A DNA stretch of 64,000 nt, from positions 1 to 64,000 of the forward strand of contig JBAKBP010012285.1 of assembly GCA_037953745.1 (NCBI GenBank). The letters are read 5' to 3'. Made by a program: the position numbers and the translations under genes. The notes under the pieces were generated by a model that was given only the letters and a program-made list of their open reading frames with translations, searched no databases and had not been told where the DNA came from. This document shows, in pieces, positions 1 through 11,496 of the stretch. Numbering within the stretch: the first letter of the stretch is position 1; each line of letters starts with the position of its first letter. This DNA comes from Lithodes maja (Eukaryota > Arthropoda > Malacostraca > Decapoda > Lithodidae).

Positions 1-764
1 CGTTATGTTACTCTCATAAGGCTGGACACAAAGTAACATAACTCAGTATATCTCCACCATACAGACCATTCGTTATGTTACTCTCATAAGGCTGGACACA
101 AAGTAACATAACTCAGTATATCTCCACCATACAGACCATTCGTTATGTTACTCTCATAAGGCTGGACACAAAGTAACATAACTCAGTATATCTCCACCAT
201 ACAGACCATTCGTTATGTTACTCTCATAAGGCTGGACACAAAGTAACATAACTCAGTATATCTCCACCATACAGACCATTCGTTATGTTACTCTCATAAG
301 GCTGGACACAAAGTAACATAACTCAGTATATCTCTACCATACAGACCATTCGTTATGTTACTCTCATAAGGCTGGACACAAAGTAACATAACTCAGTATA
401 TCTCTACCATACAGACCATTCGTTATGTTACTCTCATAAGGCTGGACACAAAGTAACATAACTCAGTATATCTCTACCATACAGACCATTCGTTATGTTA
501 CTCTCATAAGGCTGGACACAAAGTAACATAACTCAGTATATCTCTACCATACAGACCATTCGTTATGTTACTCTCATAAGGCTGGACACAAAGTAACATA
601 ACTCAGTATATCTCTACCATACAGACCATTCGTTATGTTACTCTCATAAGGCTGGACACAAAGTAACATAACTCAGTATATCTCTACCATACAGACCATT
701 CGTTATGTTACTCTCATAAGGCTGGACACAAAGTAACATAACTCAGTATATCTCCACCATACTC
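1..764. repeat. 70-bp satellite array, about 10.9 copies
   Basis: Eleven head-to-tail copies of a 70-bp monomer run from the window edge, with the last copy cut short. Copies 1-4 and 11 read CTCCACCAT near the end; copies 5-10 read CTCTACCAT; otherwise they look identical. Each monomer holds a perfect 11-bp inverted repeat, GTTATGTTACT at 2-12 and AGTAACATAAC at 32-42, with a 19-nt loop. The array probably continues to the left of the window. Confidence 0.97.
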
Positions 765-796
765 ACCAGCCATACAGATCATCCATCATAATACTG

Positions 797-1205
797 TTAT
801 CGGAGTTAAGTGGGGTCACCGCTTTTTTTTATTTGTTTTTCTCATTTTCTGTCTTTCCCTGGCTTGTATCCATTTGGCCCCATTCAGCTAGCTATTTTAA
901 GACGTTTATCCTCATCCAGGTGTCGATGTCTTCCTGGCGAGCGATAGCGAGCCAGCATTGTATGGAGACATCCGGCTTCGCTGGAGACATTTTTTTATCG
1001 AAATTTTTTCAAATTTAGCTTGCTGTCAAATCAAAAATTTATATATGCTGGCTCGCTTCCGCTCGCCAGGAAAATTTGAACACCTTGATGTGGGTAAATG
1101 TCTTAAAACAGTAGCCTCAATGGGCCGAATGGATATAAGCCAAAGAGAGAGGGAGAGAAAGCGAAAAAAAAGCGAGGCGAGTGCCTTAACACAAAGCACC
1201 CCAGC
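797..1205. repeat. Foldback palindrome made of two inverted dispersed-repeat copies
   Basis: The two halves are imperfect reverse complements for about 200 bp each around a centre near 1003. Left-arm landmarks are GGTCACCGCTTTTTTTT, GGCTTGTATCC, TTTTAAGACGTTTATC and CCTGGCGAGCGATAGCGAGC. Each has its reverse complement in order on the right, ending with the Ser-poor GCTCGCTTCCGCTCGCCAGG block near 1050. The central core belongs to the GCGAGC repeat family seen elsewhere in the window. Open frames here are not credible genes. Confidence 0.8.
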
Positions 1206-1868
1206 CCAACCCATCATTTGTATACTCACGGAACATTGTATAGCGAGTGGCAACGGAATATCAAAACTGTGTGGGACAAATACAGGGGATATTATCGATT
1301 TGTTGTTAGAATTTACAATATTGCTCACACGTTGAAGAATTTATGTTCACGCTATGTTTAAATGAACAGAAACTAAAATGCTAACATAATCTCTATAATT
1401 AAACATAGTAACAGTCACAATATATAATTATAGGTTTATAGATAATTCTCTTCACTGTACTCATGCTTCTTTTAAACATCTACAAGAGCGTATATAGAGC
1501 TATTGGATATAAACCTGTTAGAACATTATGTACAACGCTTATTAACAACCCTTGTCCCAAGATTATGTCATTATATCTAAACAAATAAATAATATTAATT
1601 CACACAAAAACATAACAAAGATCATATCCATTTGCAAATGTATGTACGTACCGTAATTTAAAGAAGGAAAACACGTATATACCCTACACGTAGTCCGTGT
1701 TATGTCTGAATATAGACAACTTATCATAAGATAACAAAGCTATATATACTTATTTTAGTAACGAGTTCGAGCATTTCAGAGAACTAAATTCCTGTCAATA
1801 TTCGCAAAAGATCACGTTGAGGTATTCGTAGATAACTTAAAGTAAGTAGTGCATTGAACATCATGATA
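1206..1868. other. AT-rich stretch, nothing recognised
   Basis: No credible coding frame, tandem repeat or structural RNA seen. It separates the foldback from the LINE-A insertion. Confidence 0.6.
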
Positions 1869-1877
1869 CCAATACGT

Positions 1878-3623
1878 CTATCTATCTATCTATCTATATG
1901 CTCAGGCCCAATCCCCATTTTGGGGGTAGCCGACTCAAGACAGAGCAAGAACAGGGACAACACAAAAACAACATAAAACAACGAAGAAACACAGATAAAA
2001 AGCACAAATTCACACACATCTAGGTCACCCAGGAGAAGACCCAGAGACCAGGGTCACCAAGGTCGCTCCAGCACTCCCCCGGCCCCCGACCACCCGGAGA
2101 GGTTCCGATCTCGGCAGGCAGACATGCAGCGGAGCCAAAGCCACAAGCCCTCCCACCACACTTCCAGGCGCACCCTTCATATTAATCGTCTCCCCGGGCC
2201 AGGCACCTCATGGACTATTATCTAGTCCAACTTGCACCCGACCCCTTACTCCAAATGACCACGTGTTCACTCAACTATTCACAAGCATTCTCCATTCACT
2301 CCTGTCCACCACCACTTCCCCTGCCTGATCTATAGTCATTCCTCTATCATCCAAAGCTTTTCTAACACAGTCTCTCCATCTCAATGGGGGTCTTCCTGCC
2401 CTTCTATCTCCCCTTGTACCTGACTCACATATTCTCTTTGTAAGCCTTTCATCTCCCATTCGTTCAACATGACCATACCAGCTCAGCACCCTTCTGTCCA
2501 CTCTGGTTGACAAATGTTCCTGCTGCCCCATTCTCCTACGTATCTCTTCATTCCTCAATCCGTCTCTACGAATAACTCCACACATACTCCTCAAGCAGCT
2601 CATCTCCATCACATCCAGCTTTCTTTTCTCCTTTTTCTTCAGAGCCCATGTCTCAGCCCCATACATCACTGTTGGCACAACAATTCCTTGATACAGTACA
2701 CTTTTTACTTTCACTCCGAGATTTCTCGTCTTCCGCATACTTCCCATTGCTCCGAAAACCTTCCTTCCTTCACACACTCTCTGTTTTACCTCCATTTCCA
2801 TACCTCCACTCCTGCTTATCGTTCCTCCTAGATATTTAAAACACTCTACTTGTTCCAATATTTCCCCATCCAGCCTCACATCTAGATTCACCCTATGCTC
2901 TCCCCTATTACACACCATTACTTTACTTTTATTGACGTTCACCTTCAGTTTCCTACTTCCACAAACCACACCAAACTCTTTGACTACCCGCTGCAGTTTC
3001 TCCTCAGAATCCGCCACCAATGCTGTGTCATCATCGAACAGCAACTGTTTCAACTCCCAATCTCTACCATTCTTTCCTACTAAACCCAATCCTCTTCCCA
3101 TAGTTCTCCTTTTCACCTCCCTCACCACACCATCCATAAACATATTAAACAGCCATGGTGACATTACACAACCCTGTCGCAAACCTACCTTTACCTCAAA
3201 CCATTCACTCAACTCACCATTTCCTACTCTCACACATGCTCTGCTCCCTTCATAAAAACTCTTAACTGCTTCTAACAAATTTCCTCCTATTTCATAAATC
3301 CTTAACACCTTCCACATTGCTTCACGGTCCACACGATCATACGCTTTTTCCAAGTCCATAAAAGCCCAAAATATCTCTTTATGCTTCTCTAAATACTTCT
3401 CGCATAACTGTCTGACTGCAAACATCTGATCCACGTACCCTCTTCCCCTCCTAAAACCGCACTGTTCTTCTCCTATTGCAACATCCGTACACTTTATTAT
3501 CCTCTCTATCAACACCCTGCCATACAGCTTTCCAACCACTGACAATAAACTAATACCTCTATAACTTGAACACTCCTGCTGATCTCCCTTCCCCTTGTAC
3601 AACGGCACAATACATGTACTCTT
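1878..3623 (-). mobile_element. LINE-A: 5'-truncated non-LTR retrotransposon with target duplication
   Basis: A 1.75-kb insertion on the minus strand bounded by a 9-bp direct repeat, CCAATACGT, at 1869-1877 and 3624-3632. In the element's sense it runs from inside the RT coding region, through a roughly 390-bp GC-rich 3' UTR (2270 down to 1890), to a tetranucleotide (TAGA) tail. The 3' UTR has a small hairpin, CCCCAAAATGGGG, just before the tail. The endonuclease and the start of RT are missing, as expected of target-primed reverse transcription that stopped early. The clade is RTE-like by the shape of its C-terminal domain; this is a tentative assignment. Confidence 0.9.
2271..3608 (-). pseudogene. 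Reverse transcriptase fragment of LINE-A
   Basis: A 445-residue open frame covering the RT domain and the C-terminal domain of a non-LTR retrotransposon. Visible RT motifs: PLYKGKG near the start, GFRRGRG at about residues 52-58, FMDLEKAYDRVD (about 83-94), GLRQGCVMSPWLF (about 142-154), and the catalytic block LFDDDT where LFADDT is normal. The C-terminal part has the HVERMGDERLTKR and GRPPLRWRDCV motifs common to RTE-like elements. The frame is open but the copy lacks its endonuclease and the N-terminal part of RT, and it carries a substitution beside the catalytic aspartates, so it is a dead fragment. The apparent start codon is internal. It is the only coding sequence of this insertion. 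Confidence 0.9.
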
Positions 3624-3632
3624 CCAATACGT

Positions 3633-4403
3633 ATTTCTGTTAAATAACTACAAAAACAAATGATATACCTGAAAAGGACAGTGTTATTATGTTGTCAGTT
3701 GTCCAACCTCTATACACCGCAGGGTCTGTACGTCTCTCCCTCGCCCTAACCTCTCTCCTGATCTGTCAACTTCCCTTCACTTCCTTCTGCCCCTCTCCTT
3801 CATTATTGTTCTTGTTGGTTTTGCCTTTAACACCAATAATGCTATTTACTTTTCCCTCCGGTCCAGGGGTAAGGTTTTGTATGAAGATAATACAGGAGTG
3901 TAGTGTATATATGATTTTGGTATGTAGGAGTAGCTTGTTCATGTTAATTACAGTATATATTTATATTGTTGGATAAGAACGTGTACGAACATGAAATAGT
4001 ATCAAACAAGACTTTATGCAACAAATAAGTGTCGTAAACTTTATGAATTTATATATGTCATGAACATGTGTAACTTGGTTGTTTCATATTATTATGAGTG
4101 CGGTTTTTTTCTCAATCTAAATACATACTGATAAATACCACAACAAAGGTTCTAATCAATGATATATGTTGACACCTCTACACTTCTTCATGAATTGCAG
4201 TGAGCATCATATATTGACATTGATGGTTATTGATATGTCTTAAGAAAATTTAACTCCAGAAACCCAAAACAATACCACCTGAACAGTCAGAAGAAACGAA
4301 GTTGATAATCTCCGGATGCACCCTCCATGTAAGGCAGGTTGTATTTTACCAGTGAGCAGACTAATCTGAGCTGCTGATGATGATGATTATGATGACGATA
4401 TTG
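3633..4403. other. AT-rich stretch between LINE-A and the Gypsy element
   Basis: No gene recognised. One 95-residue open frame at 3689-3976 is hydrophobic and low in complexity with no family resemblance. A short GAT-rich tract lies just before the Gypsy insertion site. Confidence 0.6.
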
Positions 4404-4412
4404 TTAATTGAG

Positions 4413-4781
4413 ATGACCGGTCTCAAGCGTGTACCGGAGGAAACGGTACACCGCATAGCCAGTATACGAACACCATCATCAAAGCCCAAAAGCCAGAGGA
4501 AACAAGGGAGGACACCGCAAATACAAGAGTCATCCCTACGGTCACATCTACCACAGTTGGTCATCCCCAGCCGTGTTCTACCATGCCTACCTCCTTCTGG
4601 GAGAACGGAGGGCCTGAACAACCAATCACAGCCACTACCAATGAACCAACCACAGACACCCTGGGACAGCCAATTACAACCCCACTTCTACATGGCCTCC
4701 ACCAATAAGAATGCATCCTCTGCAGTCCAGCCCAATTTGGACTACACCGAGCAGTTGTTTATGCAATCAACCCATCCATGA
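4413..4781 (+). CDS. Open frame at the start of the LTR, function unknown
   Basis: A frame of about 123 codons starts with ATG four bases inside the LTR and runs into U3. The product is rich in Ser, Pro, Gln and basic residues, with no signal peptide, membrane segment or motif I recognise. In the right LTR the frame is broken by loss of one C in a short C run (near 13900), yet the downstream protein sequence stays recognisable. In a 3' LTR such a frame would lie next to the end of the internal region and could be an accessory protein, or it may be chance. No homology can be claimed. Confidence 0.25.
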   Translation: MTGLKRVPEETVHRIASIRTPSSKPKSQRKQGRTPQIQESSLRSHLPQLVIPSRVLPCLPPSGRTEGLNNQSQPLPMNQPQTPWDSQLQPHFYMASTNKNASSAVQPNLDYTEQLFMQSTHP

Positions 4782-6000
4782 CCTGAATGTTACAGGCATA
4801 AATGGAATTAGAGTCTACCCTGTAGGACTTTGCTTAGGAATGTACAAGTAGAATTCCATATCTATGCATCATCATATAATTATAAACCCTGAAGGACAAC
4901 ACTAGCAATAAAGGCCTTAAGTAGGTTAAGTAAGTTGTAGTAACCTACGGCCTCACCAATGCTTAATATAGTAATAAGATGACACCATGGAAATAGGCCC
5001 AGGTAGTTATACCTCGTTTCCAAGGCTAGGATTAATATGTACCTCGCAACACCCAATTTACCTTTTTCTCCATAACCCTATAGCTCCGAAAACCTAGCCA
5101 CAGGAGTCAAGAATAAATTAGCATAGGACTTCAGGAAAATCTGAATAGAGTATGCAAAAACACCTCACTAATAGTCTTCCACCTTCGGGCTCCGACTTCA
5201 AGTAAAAGTGTCTGGCTTTGCCTCAGCCTCCCCTCCCCCCTCGAGAGTACTCCTGAAGTACCTCCTATAGTACTCCTGAAATGCTACCTGTCTGCTGCCT
5301 GACCCTAGGACCACCTGCTACCTGACGCCCTGGACCTAGGACCCCTGCTTGTGTGACGTTAACAACCCTGAAGTGCTGTCCTCTACCATGGCTCCATGTC
5401 GGCCAGACCGGTACTCTCGACCCCTGCCTTCCAAATACTTAAGTGTCTCTATGTATCTTTTGTTGGTTATTGTTGTGAGGTATTGATTATGTAAATATGT
5501 GAAACTTGCTGTGTGCTTATTCAATTGTGATCTGTGCCCGAGATCTCGTATGTGCGTAATACATTCATCCTTCTGAAATTGTGATTACTCTGTGTTAAGA
5601 TTGACATTCATCTTTGATCTGTGTTAAAACCCTGTTTGCCTTTTATACAATTACGCATACGTTACATACCTGTGTTAATCATTTCTATAAAGACCACATG
5701 CTCGCAGATTTACTAACTACATGTATTATGATTTATTATTCGTGAGTTGAAGTCGCAGTATATTCCGTAATTGATCCTTATTCATATCACTGTTTGCCTA
5801 GCACCTACGCCCGATTTGCCAACGAGTTCATAGTCTAAGTCCTTCATTGATTCCCCTTTTAATTTCCCTCATCCTTCGTGAAGGTTATTTTATGAACGTT
5901 TGTTTCTGTTCTGTTGATTATTGATGTAGCGATATTCGAGTTCAATGCCTAGGAATTCTTCCGCATAGTTTCGTATCGCATTTATATGCATCCCCTTAAC

Positions 6001-6225
6001 ATACACTAATTGTGCCTGTGTATTTGATTCCCATTGCTTCTGTTAACTTGTTCAGATTCAATCACTGATACTGATTTATAAGTATTAATGAGCAGGACTT
6101 CGTCGCCCGTGCCAAACATATGCTAATTGTGCCTGTGTATTTTATTCCCATCGTTTCTGTTAACTTGTTCAGACTCGATCACTGATACTGAATTTTAAGT
6201 ATTAATGAGCATTGCTGTGTCATAT
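6001..6225 (+). repeat. Two tandem 117-bp units inside the left LTR
   Basis: The block beginning ATACACTAATTGTGCCTGTG at 6001 repeats at 6118 and includes TTAACTTGTTCAGA and CACTGATACTGA. The right LTR has three such units, two of them interrupted by MITEs at internal TTAA sites. Confidence 0.85.
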
Positions 6226-6625
6226 GCGCCCCAGTGATTATTAACCACCTTTTCATATTGATCAACTCTATACGTAAATATTCTATTATTCATGGTTGAT
6301 CATATTCACTTATGTTGTGTAAAGTAGAAATAATTATCCCCACTTTGACTTGTGTCCGTTAAACCTTCTCGCTTTACTCGATTATATAATTATACATAAT
6401 TATATTAATACAAATTCTTAAGCATGTTTCGTTATTTTAGCATACGATCACGTAATATACATACGTTATAAAATATAAATTCATCTTTCCCGGGATTTGT
6501 TATATCTCATTTATTCCAAATTAAATTCTCTATTCCCCCATACTATTTATATTCTCATTGAATTCGCAGTAAGAACATTGTTGCATTAAGTATAAACTTA
6601 TATATCACTTACGCAGTCCAGCTAG

Positions 6626-6700
6626 TGACCTGACAGGTGACCCCTATCTGAGGTCAATTATACGCGGTCTATATTTAAGTCTCACCTCGATCGCACCGTG
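6626..6700 (+). promoter_or_regulatory. LTR promoter with AGGTCA-type half-sites and TATA box
   Basis: TGACCT (6626-6631), AGGTGA (6635-6640) and AGGTCA (6651-6656) are nuclear-receptor-type half-sites just upstream of a TATA-like TATATTTAAG (6670-6679). Transcription would start near 6700. All of these recur in the right LTR. The promoter call is inference from motif order and from the poly(A) signal about 380 bp downstream. Confidence 0.55.
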
Positions 6701-7076
6701 TGACTCACCTGCCGTACAGGGAGTCAATATTTGTAAACATCAACTCGTTTCATCTCCGTTTGCTGGGTAGTATCCTACATCTGAATAAATCTTTTCATTA
6801 ATCACGGAAGATACTCGACCCTCAATTATTATTGTGTTGAGGGCTAATACTTATTTATGTGTGTTACTAGCTTTATGTATTCTTTCCTATTTTGATTCAA
6901 TTTATGCTAGACACTCTCCATTGAGTTGTTCTAGTACTCATGACTCCAAGCTTCTTGATACTAGTAATATTATTAGTACAATTCAGGAAGCACCCTTTGA
7001 TGTACCATTATGTACGTGATCTCGAGATAGAGAATATCATGATGAGACGTGCCATTACACCAACTGTGCCCCATTA

Positions 7077-7082
7077 AATAAA
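7077..7082 (+). terminator. Poly(A) signal of the left LTR
   Basis: AATAAA followed within 15-40 nt by a GT-rich stretch (TGCTTGTGTTGTTATTG), placed correctly to end R. The right LTR copy has the functional position. Confidence 0.6.
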
Positions 7083-7269
7083 ACTATATATATATGTTCA
7101 TGCTTGTGTTGTTATTGAGTATTATATTGTCCTCTTGAATACCTTATATTTTGCATAAAGATCCTACTCGGGATGTCCCTGTCAAGAGTATAAAAGTCCA
7201 TCAAACCATAATTGGATTGTTTTACGGACTGTACCAAGGGAATTAAAATATTATAGCCTGACATAACAC

Positions 7270-7287
7270 TGGTGGCAGCGGTGTCTT
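7270..7287 (+). other. Primer-binding site
   Basis: TGGTGGCAGCGGTGTCTT begins one base after the left LTR, the expected place and TGG start for a tRNA-primed site. I do not assign the tRNA. Confidence 0.6.
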
Positions 7288-7361
7288 GATACAGCATACC
7301 AGTACGGAAATTCTAGCCATTTTTTTTTTTTTGGTATTCAAGTCACGATATTCTATTCATC

Positions 7362-8264
7362 TTGGCAGCAGCACTTAGGTTTGATATCCCGGTCTTTAAA
7401 TCCGAGGAATATGATATATATACTTACCTGGAAATAGTCAAACCGATCCTAGACATGATGTTTGGAAACGAAGACGCTTCCAAGATACTCACAATTGTAG
7501 TCAAACTTGGAAAGTATGCACCGAAGGTATCATGGTACGTGCATGATAACATGCCTGGGTTAACATGGGCTCAATTTGAAGTCTATGTTAGATCAGTTAT
7601 CAGTCCCGTATTAGGACAGATGATTGCTGATAAGAAGTTTCATTCAGTCACGTATACTGGCGATTTGGATGGGACTATTGATAAATTGCAACAGTTGGCG
7701 TTGAACGCTTTCCCTGAGGAGACAACCACTCAGAGAAAGAAGATAATTTTCAAAGCTCTAGTTAGGATTCTGCCTGACCCCGTGGCCGATCATTTTTTGA
7801 TCGTAGAAACCACCAACTACGATACTGATCTGCCCATCGTCAGGAGGATCATGGCGTTGTGTCAAACCCGAGAGCAAATTGAATCCAGCACCACCAACAA
7901 GATTGCCGCCATGATCAGCAAGGTCACTACTCACCCTACTTCCGGTCCTTTTACTCCTCGGGGCCCGAATGTTCCTACACCATCAGATAAGATTGAGGAA
8001 TGGGCACGGATACGCCCTTCAGACTGGAAGCCTTGCGACTCAACGTGTATGCTCTGGTCCATTAAGAGGTCTTTTGGGGAACTCACCAGGAAGAGGGCTC
8101 TAGCTCCAAGTTGGTGGGCACAGATTCCGTGGATTAAACCCCCGCAGGTGTCTGCTATCACAGAAGATAGCACGGCAGGCATCGGCGAAGGAGAGACAGA
8201 AGAGGAGCCAGAGATTTCAACGTACCAGCCAGAACCAATCCAGCCTGAAAATTTGGATTTTTAG
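7362..8264 (+). pseudogene. gag: gag of the Gypsy element
   Basis: A 300-residue open frame after the primer-binding site and a run of 13 T. The position, the length and the helical, acidic and basic mix fit a Gypsy gag capsid. No CCHC zinc knuckle is visible. The frame begins at TTG in the context CATCTTGGCAGCAGCA with no in-frame ATG between it and the upstream stop; an ATG to TTG change in a good initiation context is the simplest explanation, so translation is probably lost. It ends at TAG (8262-8264), directly before a run of 19 C. Identification rests on position, not on a family signature. Confidence 0.75.
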
Positions 8265-8305
8265 AGTGCCCCCCCCCCCCCCCCCCCACACAAATCGTCG
8301 TAATC

Positions 8306-8702
8306 ATGGCGGGGGCTCATGACAACACACCGCAAGGAGGACTTCCGGTGTACCACAAACTCACTCTGAATGGGGTGAAAGTTCGGCTCTTGATTGATAC
8401 GGAGGCTTCCTGTTCCTGTCTTTTCCTTCCTTTTTTCCGAAAACATTCCAAAACTTTCGGAGAAATTTTGCCTTCCAGTATAATTTTAATTAGTGCAAAT
8501 GAACAGGTTATTCCTAACCTGGGCCAATCACGGCCTTTGCACGTGCAACCCCCTTCTCCCCATCCAGGAATTCATCACTCGTTTGTAATTTACAACAGTG
8601 AAGCCAAATATGATGGATATTTAGGGCTTGATTTATTAACAGCTCTACGTGCCACAGTAAATTGTTGGCGCAGGACGTTCTCTTATGACCATCCGTCCAA
8701 CC

Positions 8703-8742
<40 letters not shown>

Positions 8743-8755
8743 CTCCTCCCCCTAA
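8306..8755 (+). pseudogene. Retropepsin (protease) segment of the Gypsy element
   Basis: A 149-residue frame with the retropepsin signature at about residues 28-36, LLIDTEASCS, where LLIDTGASCS would be expected: the active-site Gly next to the catalytic Asp is Glu. A downstream YLGLDLLTAL block (about residues 109-118) matches the usual second protease motif. The frame then enters a run of 36 A (8705-8740) and ends shortly after; the RT frame resumes in another register beyond that run. The active-site change and the frame break make it inactive. Confidence 0.8.
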
Positions 8756-9809
8756 CGTAGAGAAACTGAAATCAATTCCCCTATCCTTAACTTGCCAGAG
8801 CGACACCAAAGCATTTCAAACTGAGCCTCCCAAACCTCTCTGTTCCCATAATGTCACTTTTTCTGCCATCCTATCCAATTCCACTGAAACTATCCCTACT
8901 CATAAACATCTAGGACCATCAAAATCTATTCCCCTACTAATACCTTGCCCGAGTGACCTTAACCAAACCTCCCTTGAACCTCAACACACTTCCTGTCCTA
9001 CCCATGTAATTTCTCCTGCCATAGTTTCTAAATCCATTACCATTTCCCCTCATCATGAAAAATGGATCCCCTTTGCTTCAAGATTAAAAGGAAATGTCCT
9101 TATGACCCCACACCTCCAAAGCCCTTTCAATGGGGCATGCCTAACCGCTCCTACCCTGGTACCCCAACATCTAAATTGCGTCAAAATCGCTAATATCTCA
9201 GAAAAACCTGTCACCCTACCCAAAGGTTTAGAAATTGGAGAACTAGAAATGTACTCCGACGAACTAACCCCCCCTGTTGATCCTTCACCTCCCTATAAGA
9301 ATCCCCTTCCTGACATACCTACCACTCTAACCCACAATCAACAATCCGATCTCAAAGATCTTCTTCTTTCCTTTCAAGATATTTTCGACACCTCAAACAG
9401 AGATATGGGCAGAACTCAGGTCTTACATCACCCCATTCAGACCGTGGGCCACCCCATCAAACAACCCATCAGAAGAAAGAACCCCATGCAGAGGCAAGAA
9501 GAAGAAAAACAAGTAACAGATATGCTTGCTACAGGCGTAGTTAAACCATCCACCAGCCCTTGGTCTTCTCCTGTGGTATTAGTCAGGAAGAAGGACGGAT
9601 CTACACGATTCTGCATAGACTACAGGCAGTTAAATGACGTTACCATCAAGGACGCCACACCACTACCTAGAATCGATGACTCTCGATTCTCTACTAGGAG
9701 CAAAATGGTTTACCACCCTCGACCTACAAGCTGGTTATTGGCAAGTACCCGTGTTACCAGAGCATCAACAAAAATCAGCTTTCTCCACCAGTCAAGGGAG
9801 GCTGTATGA
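8685..9809 (+). pseudogene. pol: RT N-terminal part of the Gypsy pol
   Basis: The frame becomes meaningful after the A36 tract at 8740. A poorly conserved linker of about 200 residues leads to the RT fingers: PIRRKNPMQRQEEEKQVTDML, then TSPWSSPVVLVRKKDGSTRF and CIDYRQLNDVTIKDATPLPR. After PLPRIDD, near 9672-9690, a frameshift moves the rest of RT to another frame, and the last 40 or so residues here are out of frame. The catalytic DLQAGYW motif is therefore in the next segment. Confidence 0.9.
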
Positions 9810-10842
9810 ATTCACCGTACTTCCGTTTGGACTCTGCAATGGACCAGCCACGTTCTCCAGACTCATCGAGTCAGTACTACAAGGTTTGACGTGGGAAACG
9901 TGTTTAGCCTATCTTGATGATATAATTGTGTTTGGCACTACCTGGTCCGAACATCTGCAACGCCTCAAACAAGTATTCCAGAGAATTAGAGATGCCAATT
10001 TAAAACTCAAACCCTCCAAGTGCACCCTAGCAAAACAGCAAGTAAATTTTTTGGGTCATGTAGTCTCAGAAAAAGGTATTGCCCCCGACCCAGCCAAATT
10101 AGAAGCTATCAGTAAAATCCCTCCCACTAACGTAAAAGGTGTACGTGCATTTCTCGGTCTTGCATCATATTACCGCAGATTTGTAAAAAACTTTGCCAAA
10201 CCCCTTCATGACTTAACCAAAAAAGAAGAACTTTTCCTGTGGACTGAAGCCAGATTGCAAGCCTTCAATAGTCTAAAAGATAAATTAGTTGCCTCCCCGG
10301 TTGTATCTTTCCCTGATTACACCAAGCCCTTCCGACTCTATACTGATGTATCTCAATTCGGAATAGGTGCCATATTAGGCCAGACTCGTGAGGGCAAGGA
10401 GCACATAATTGCATGTGCAAGCAGAACCTTGAACCCTACAGAAGTAAATTATCCAGTCACCAAACGTGAGTGTTTAGGCATGATTTGGGCCCTACAACAC
10501 TTTAGAACATATTTAGCCGGAGTCAAAGTAACTGTCATCACTGATCATCACGCCTTGCAATGGCTCATAAAATCTGACACAAAGAATGCTTTTACTGTTC
10601 GTTGGAGAGAATCCCTGGAGGAGTTTGATAATGATATCGTATATCGTCCAGGGAAATTACATACGAATGCTGATGCTCTCTCTCGCCTTCCATTGCAAAA
10701 TCAACATGCCACGATGAAAGAAGAGCCTCCTCATACCATCAACGCCATCCACCATCAAGATCCACTCGACGACAGCCAGCAGGAATTATTAAGAGATATC
10801 AACGACAACAGAAACCAGACTGGATACCAAGATTTTTTTTAA
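9634..10842 (+). pseudogene. pol: RT core and RNase H of the Gypsy pol
   Basis: Real similarity starts near 9690 (LLGAKWFTTLDLQAGYWQV). Catalytic motifs are intact: Asp in TLDLQAGYW, LPFGLCNGPATFSRL, and YLDDIIVF (about 9913-9936). Then come the thumb (FLGHVVSEKGI), the connection (FLGLASYYRRFVKNF) and RNase H with LYTDVSQFG, KRECLGMIWAL, ITDHHALQWL and NADALSRLP. It ends about 85 bp before the recognisable integrase frame. The segment would be enzymatically plausible if not separated from its N-terminus by a frameshift. Confidence 0.95.
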
Positions 10843-10926
10843 TCAACTCTCCAAGTGAGGCGACAATCTATTCACCCTAGAAGAAAAATTGTGATCACCC
10901 CTCAAACTGCCTTACCAACAATGTAG

Positions 10927-11496
10927 TTGATACACATGGATAATGGCATCCATCTTGCACAACGACGCCTCATCACCACTTTCCAACAGGTATACTGGAC
11001 ACCATCTCCCTATGTAACCGCTATGAAAATCACAGAATCATGCAAAGCCTGCGCGTTGGGTAAAGGCAGAGCCCGGACAGCTGGCCCATCAGGAAAATTA
11101 GTTGCATCTAAGCCCTGGCAACTCCTTGCAGTCGACGTCATGGGCCCTCTTGAAAATAGCCATGGCAATAAGTACATAATCACATTTGTCGACACTTACT
11201 CTAAATATGTCATCGCCTGCCCAGCCAAAGAACACTCAGCCATTGCTGTTGCAGAAGCCCTCATCCAACATGTTTTCCCCTACTTTGGTTTACCGGAAGC
11301 CATTCACTCTGACAATGCTAGTTTACTAGTCACATCTGGTCACAATTATCACTTATGTGTGGGTTCAGAATACGTAATTCCTCTCCATACTGGCCACAAG
11401 GCAAATCCATATGTGAAAGGAGTCATCGAACCATTGCCAATCAAATCCGGACTCGGCTGCAGAAAATGGACCCGAAGGATTGGTCCAGCCAAGTGA
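10927..11496 (+). pseudogene. Integrase N-terminal and core part
   Basis: Contains a remnant of the zinc-binding domain (H...H then CKACALGKGRAR), the first core Asp in LLAVDVMGPL, and the second in AIHSDNA. Near 11340-11370 the frame shifts, and the third catalytic residue lies in the overlapping frame. Standard Gypsy integrase by order and motifs. Confidence 0.88.

Larger units (their letters stand above)
4409..7268 (+). repeat. 5' LTR of the Gypsy element
   Basis: 2860 bp, TG...CA ends. It matches the right LTR along its whole length except for the MITEs and one extra tandem unit in the right copy. By promoter and poly(A) position, U3 is about 2.29 kb, R about 0.4 kb and U5 about 0.17 kb. 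Confidence 0.95.

Noticed and set aside
6834..7019. 61-residue frame with a signal-peptide-like start, present in both LTRs
   Set aside because: It starts at GTG, has no in-frame ATG, and lies in the R region; both copies are simply LTR duplicates.
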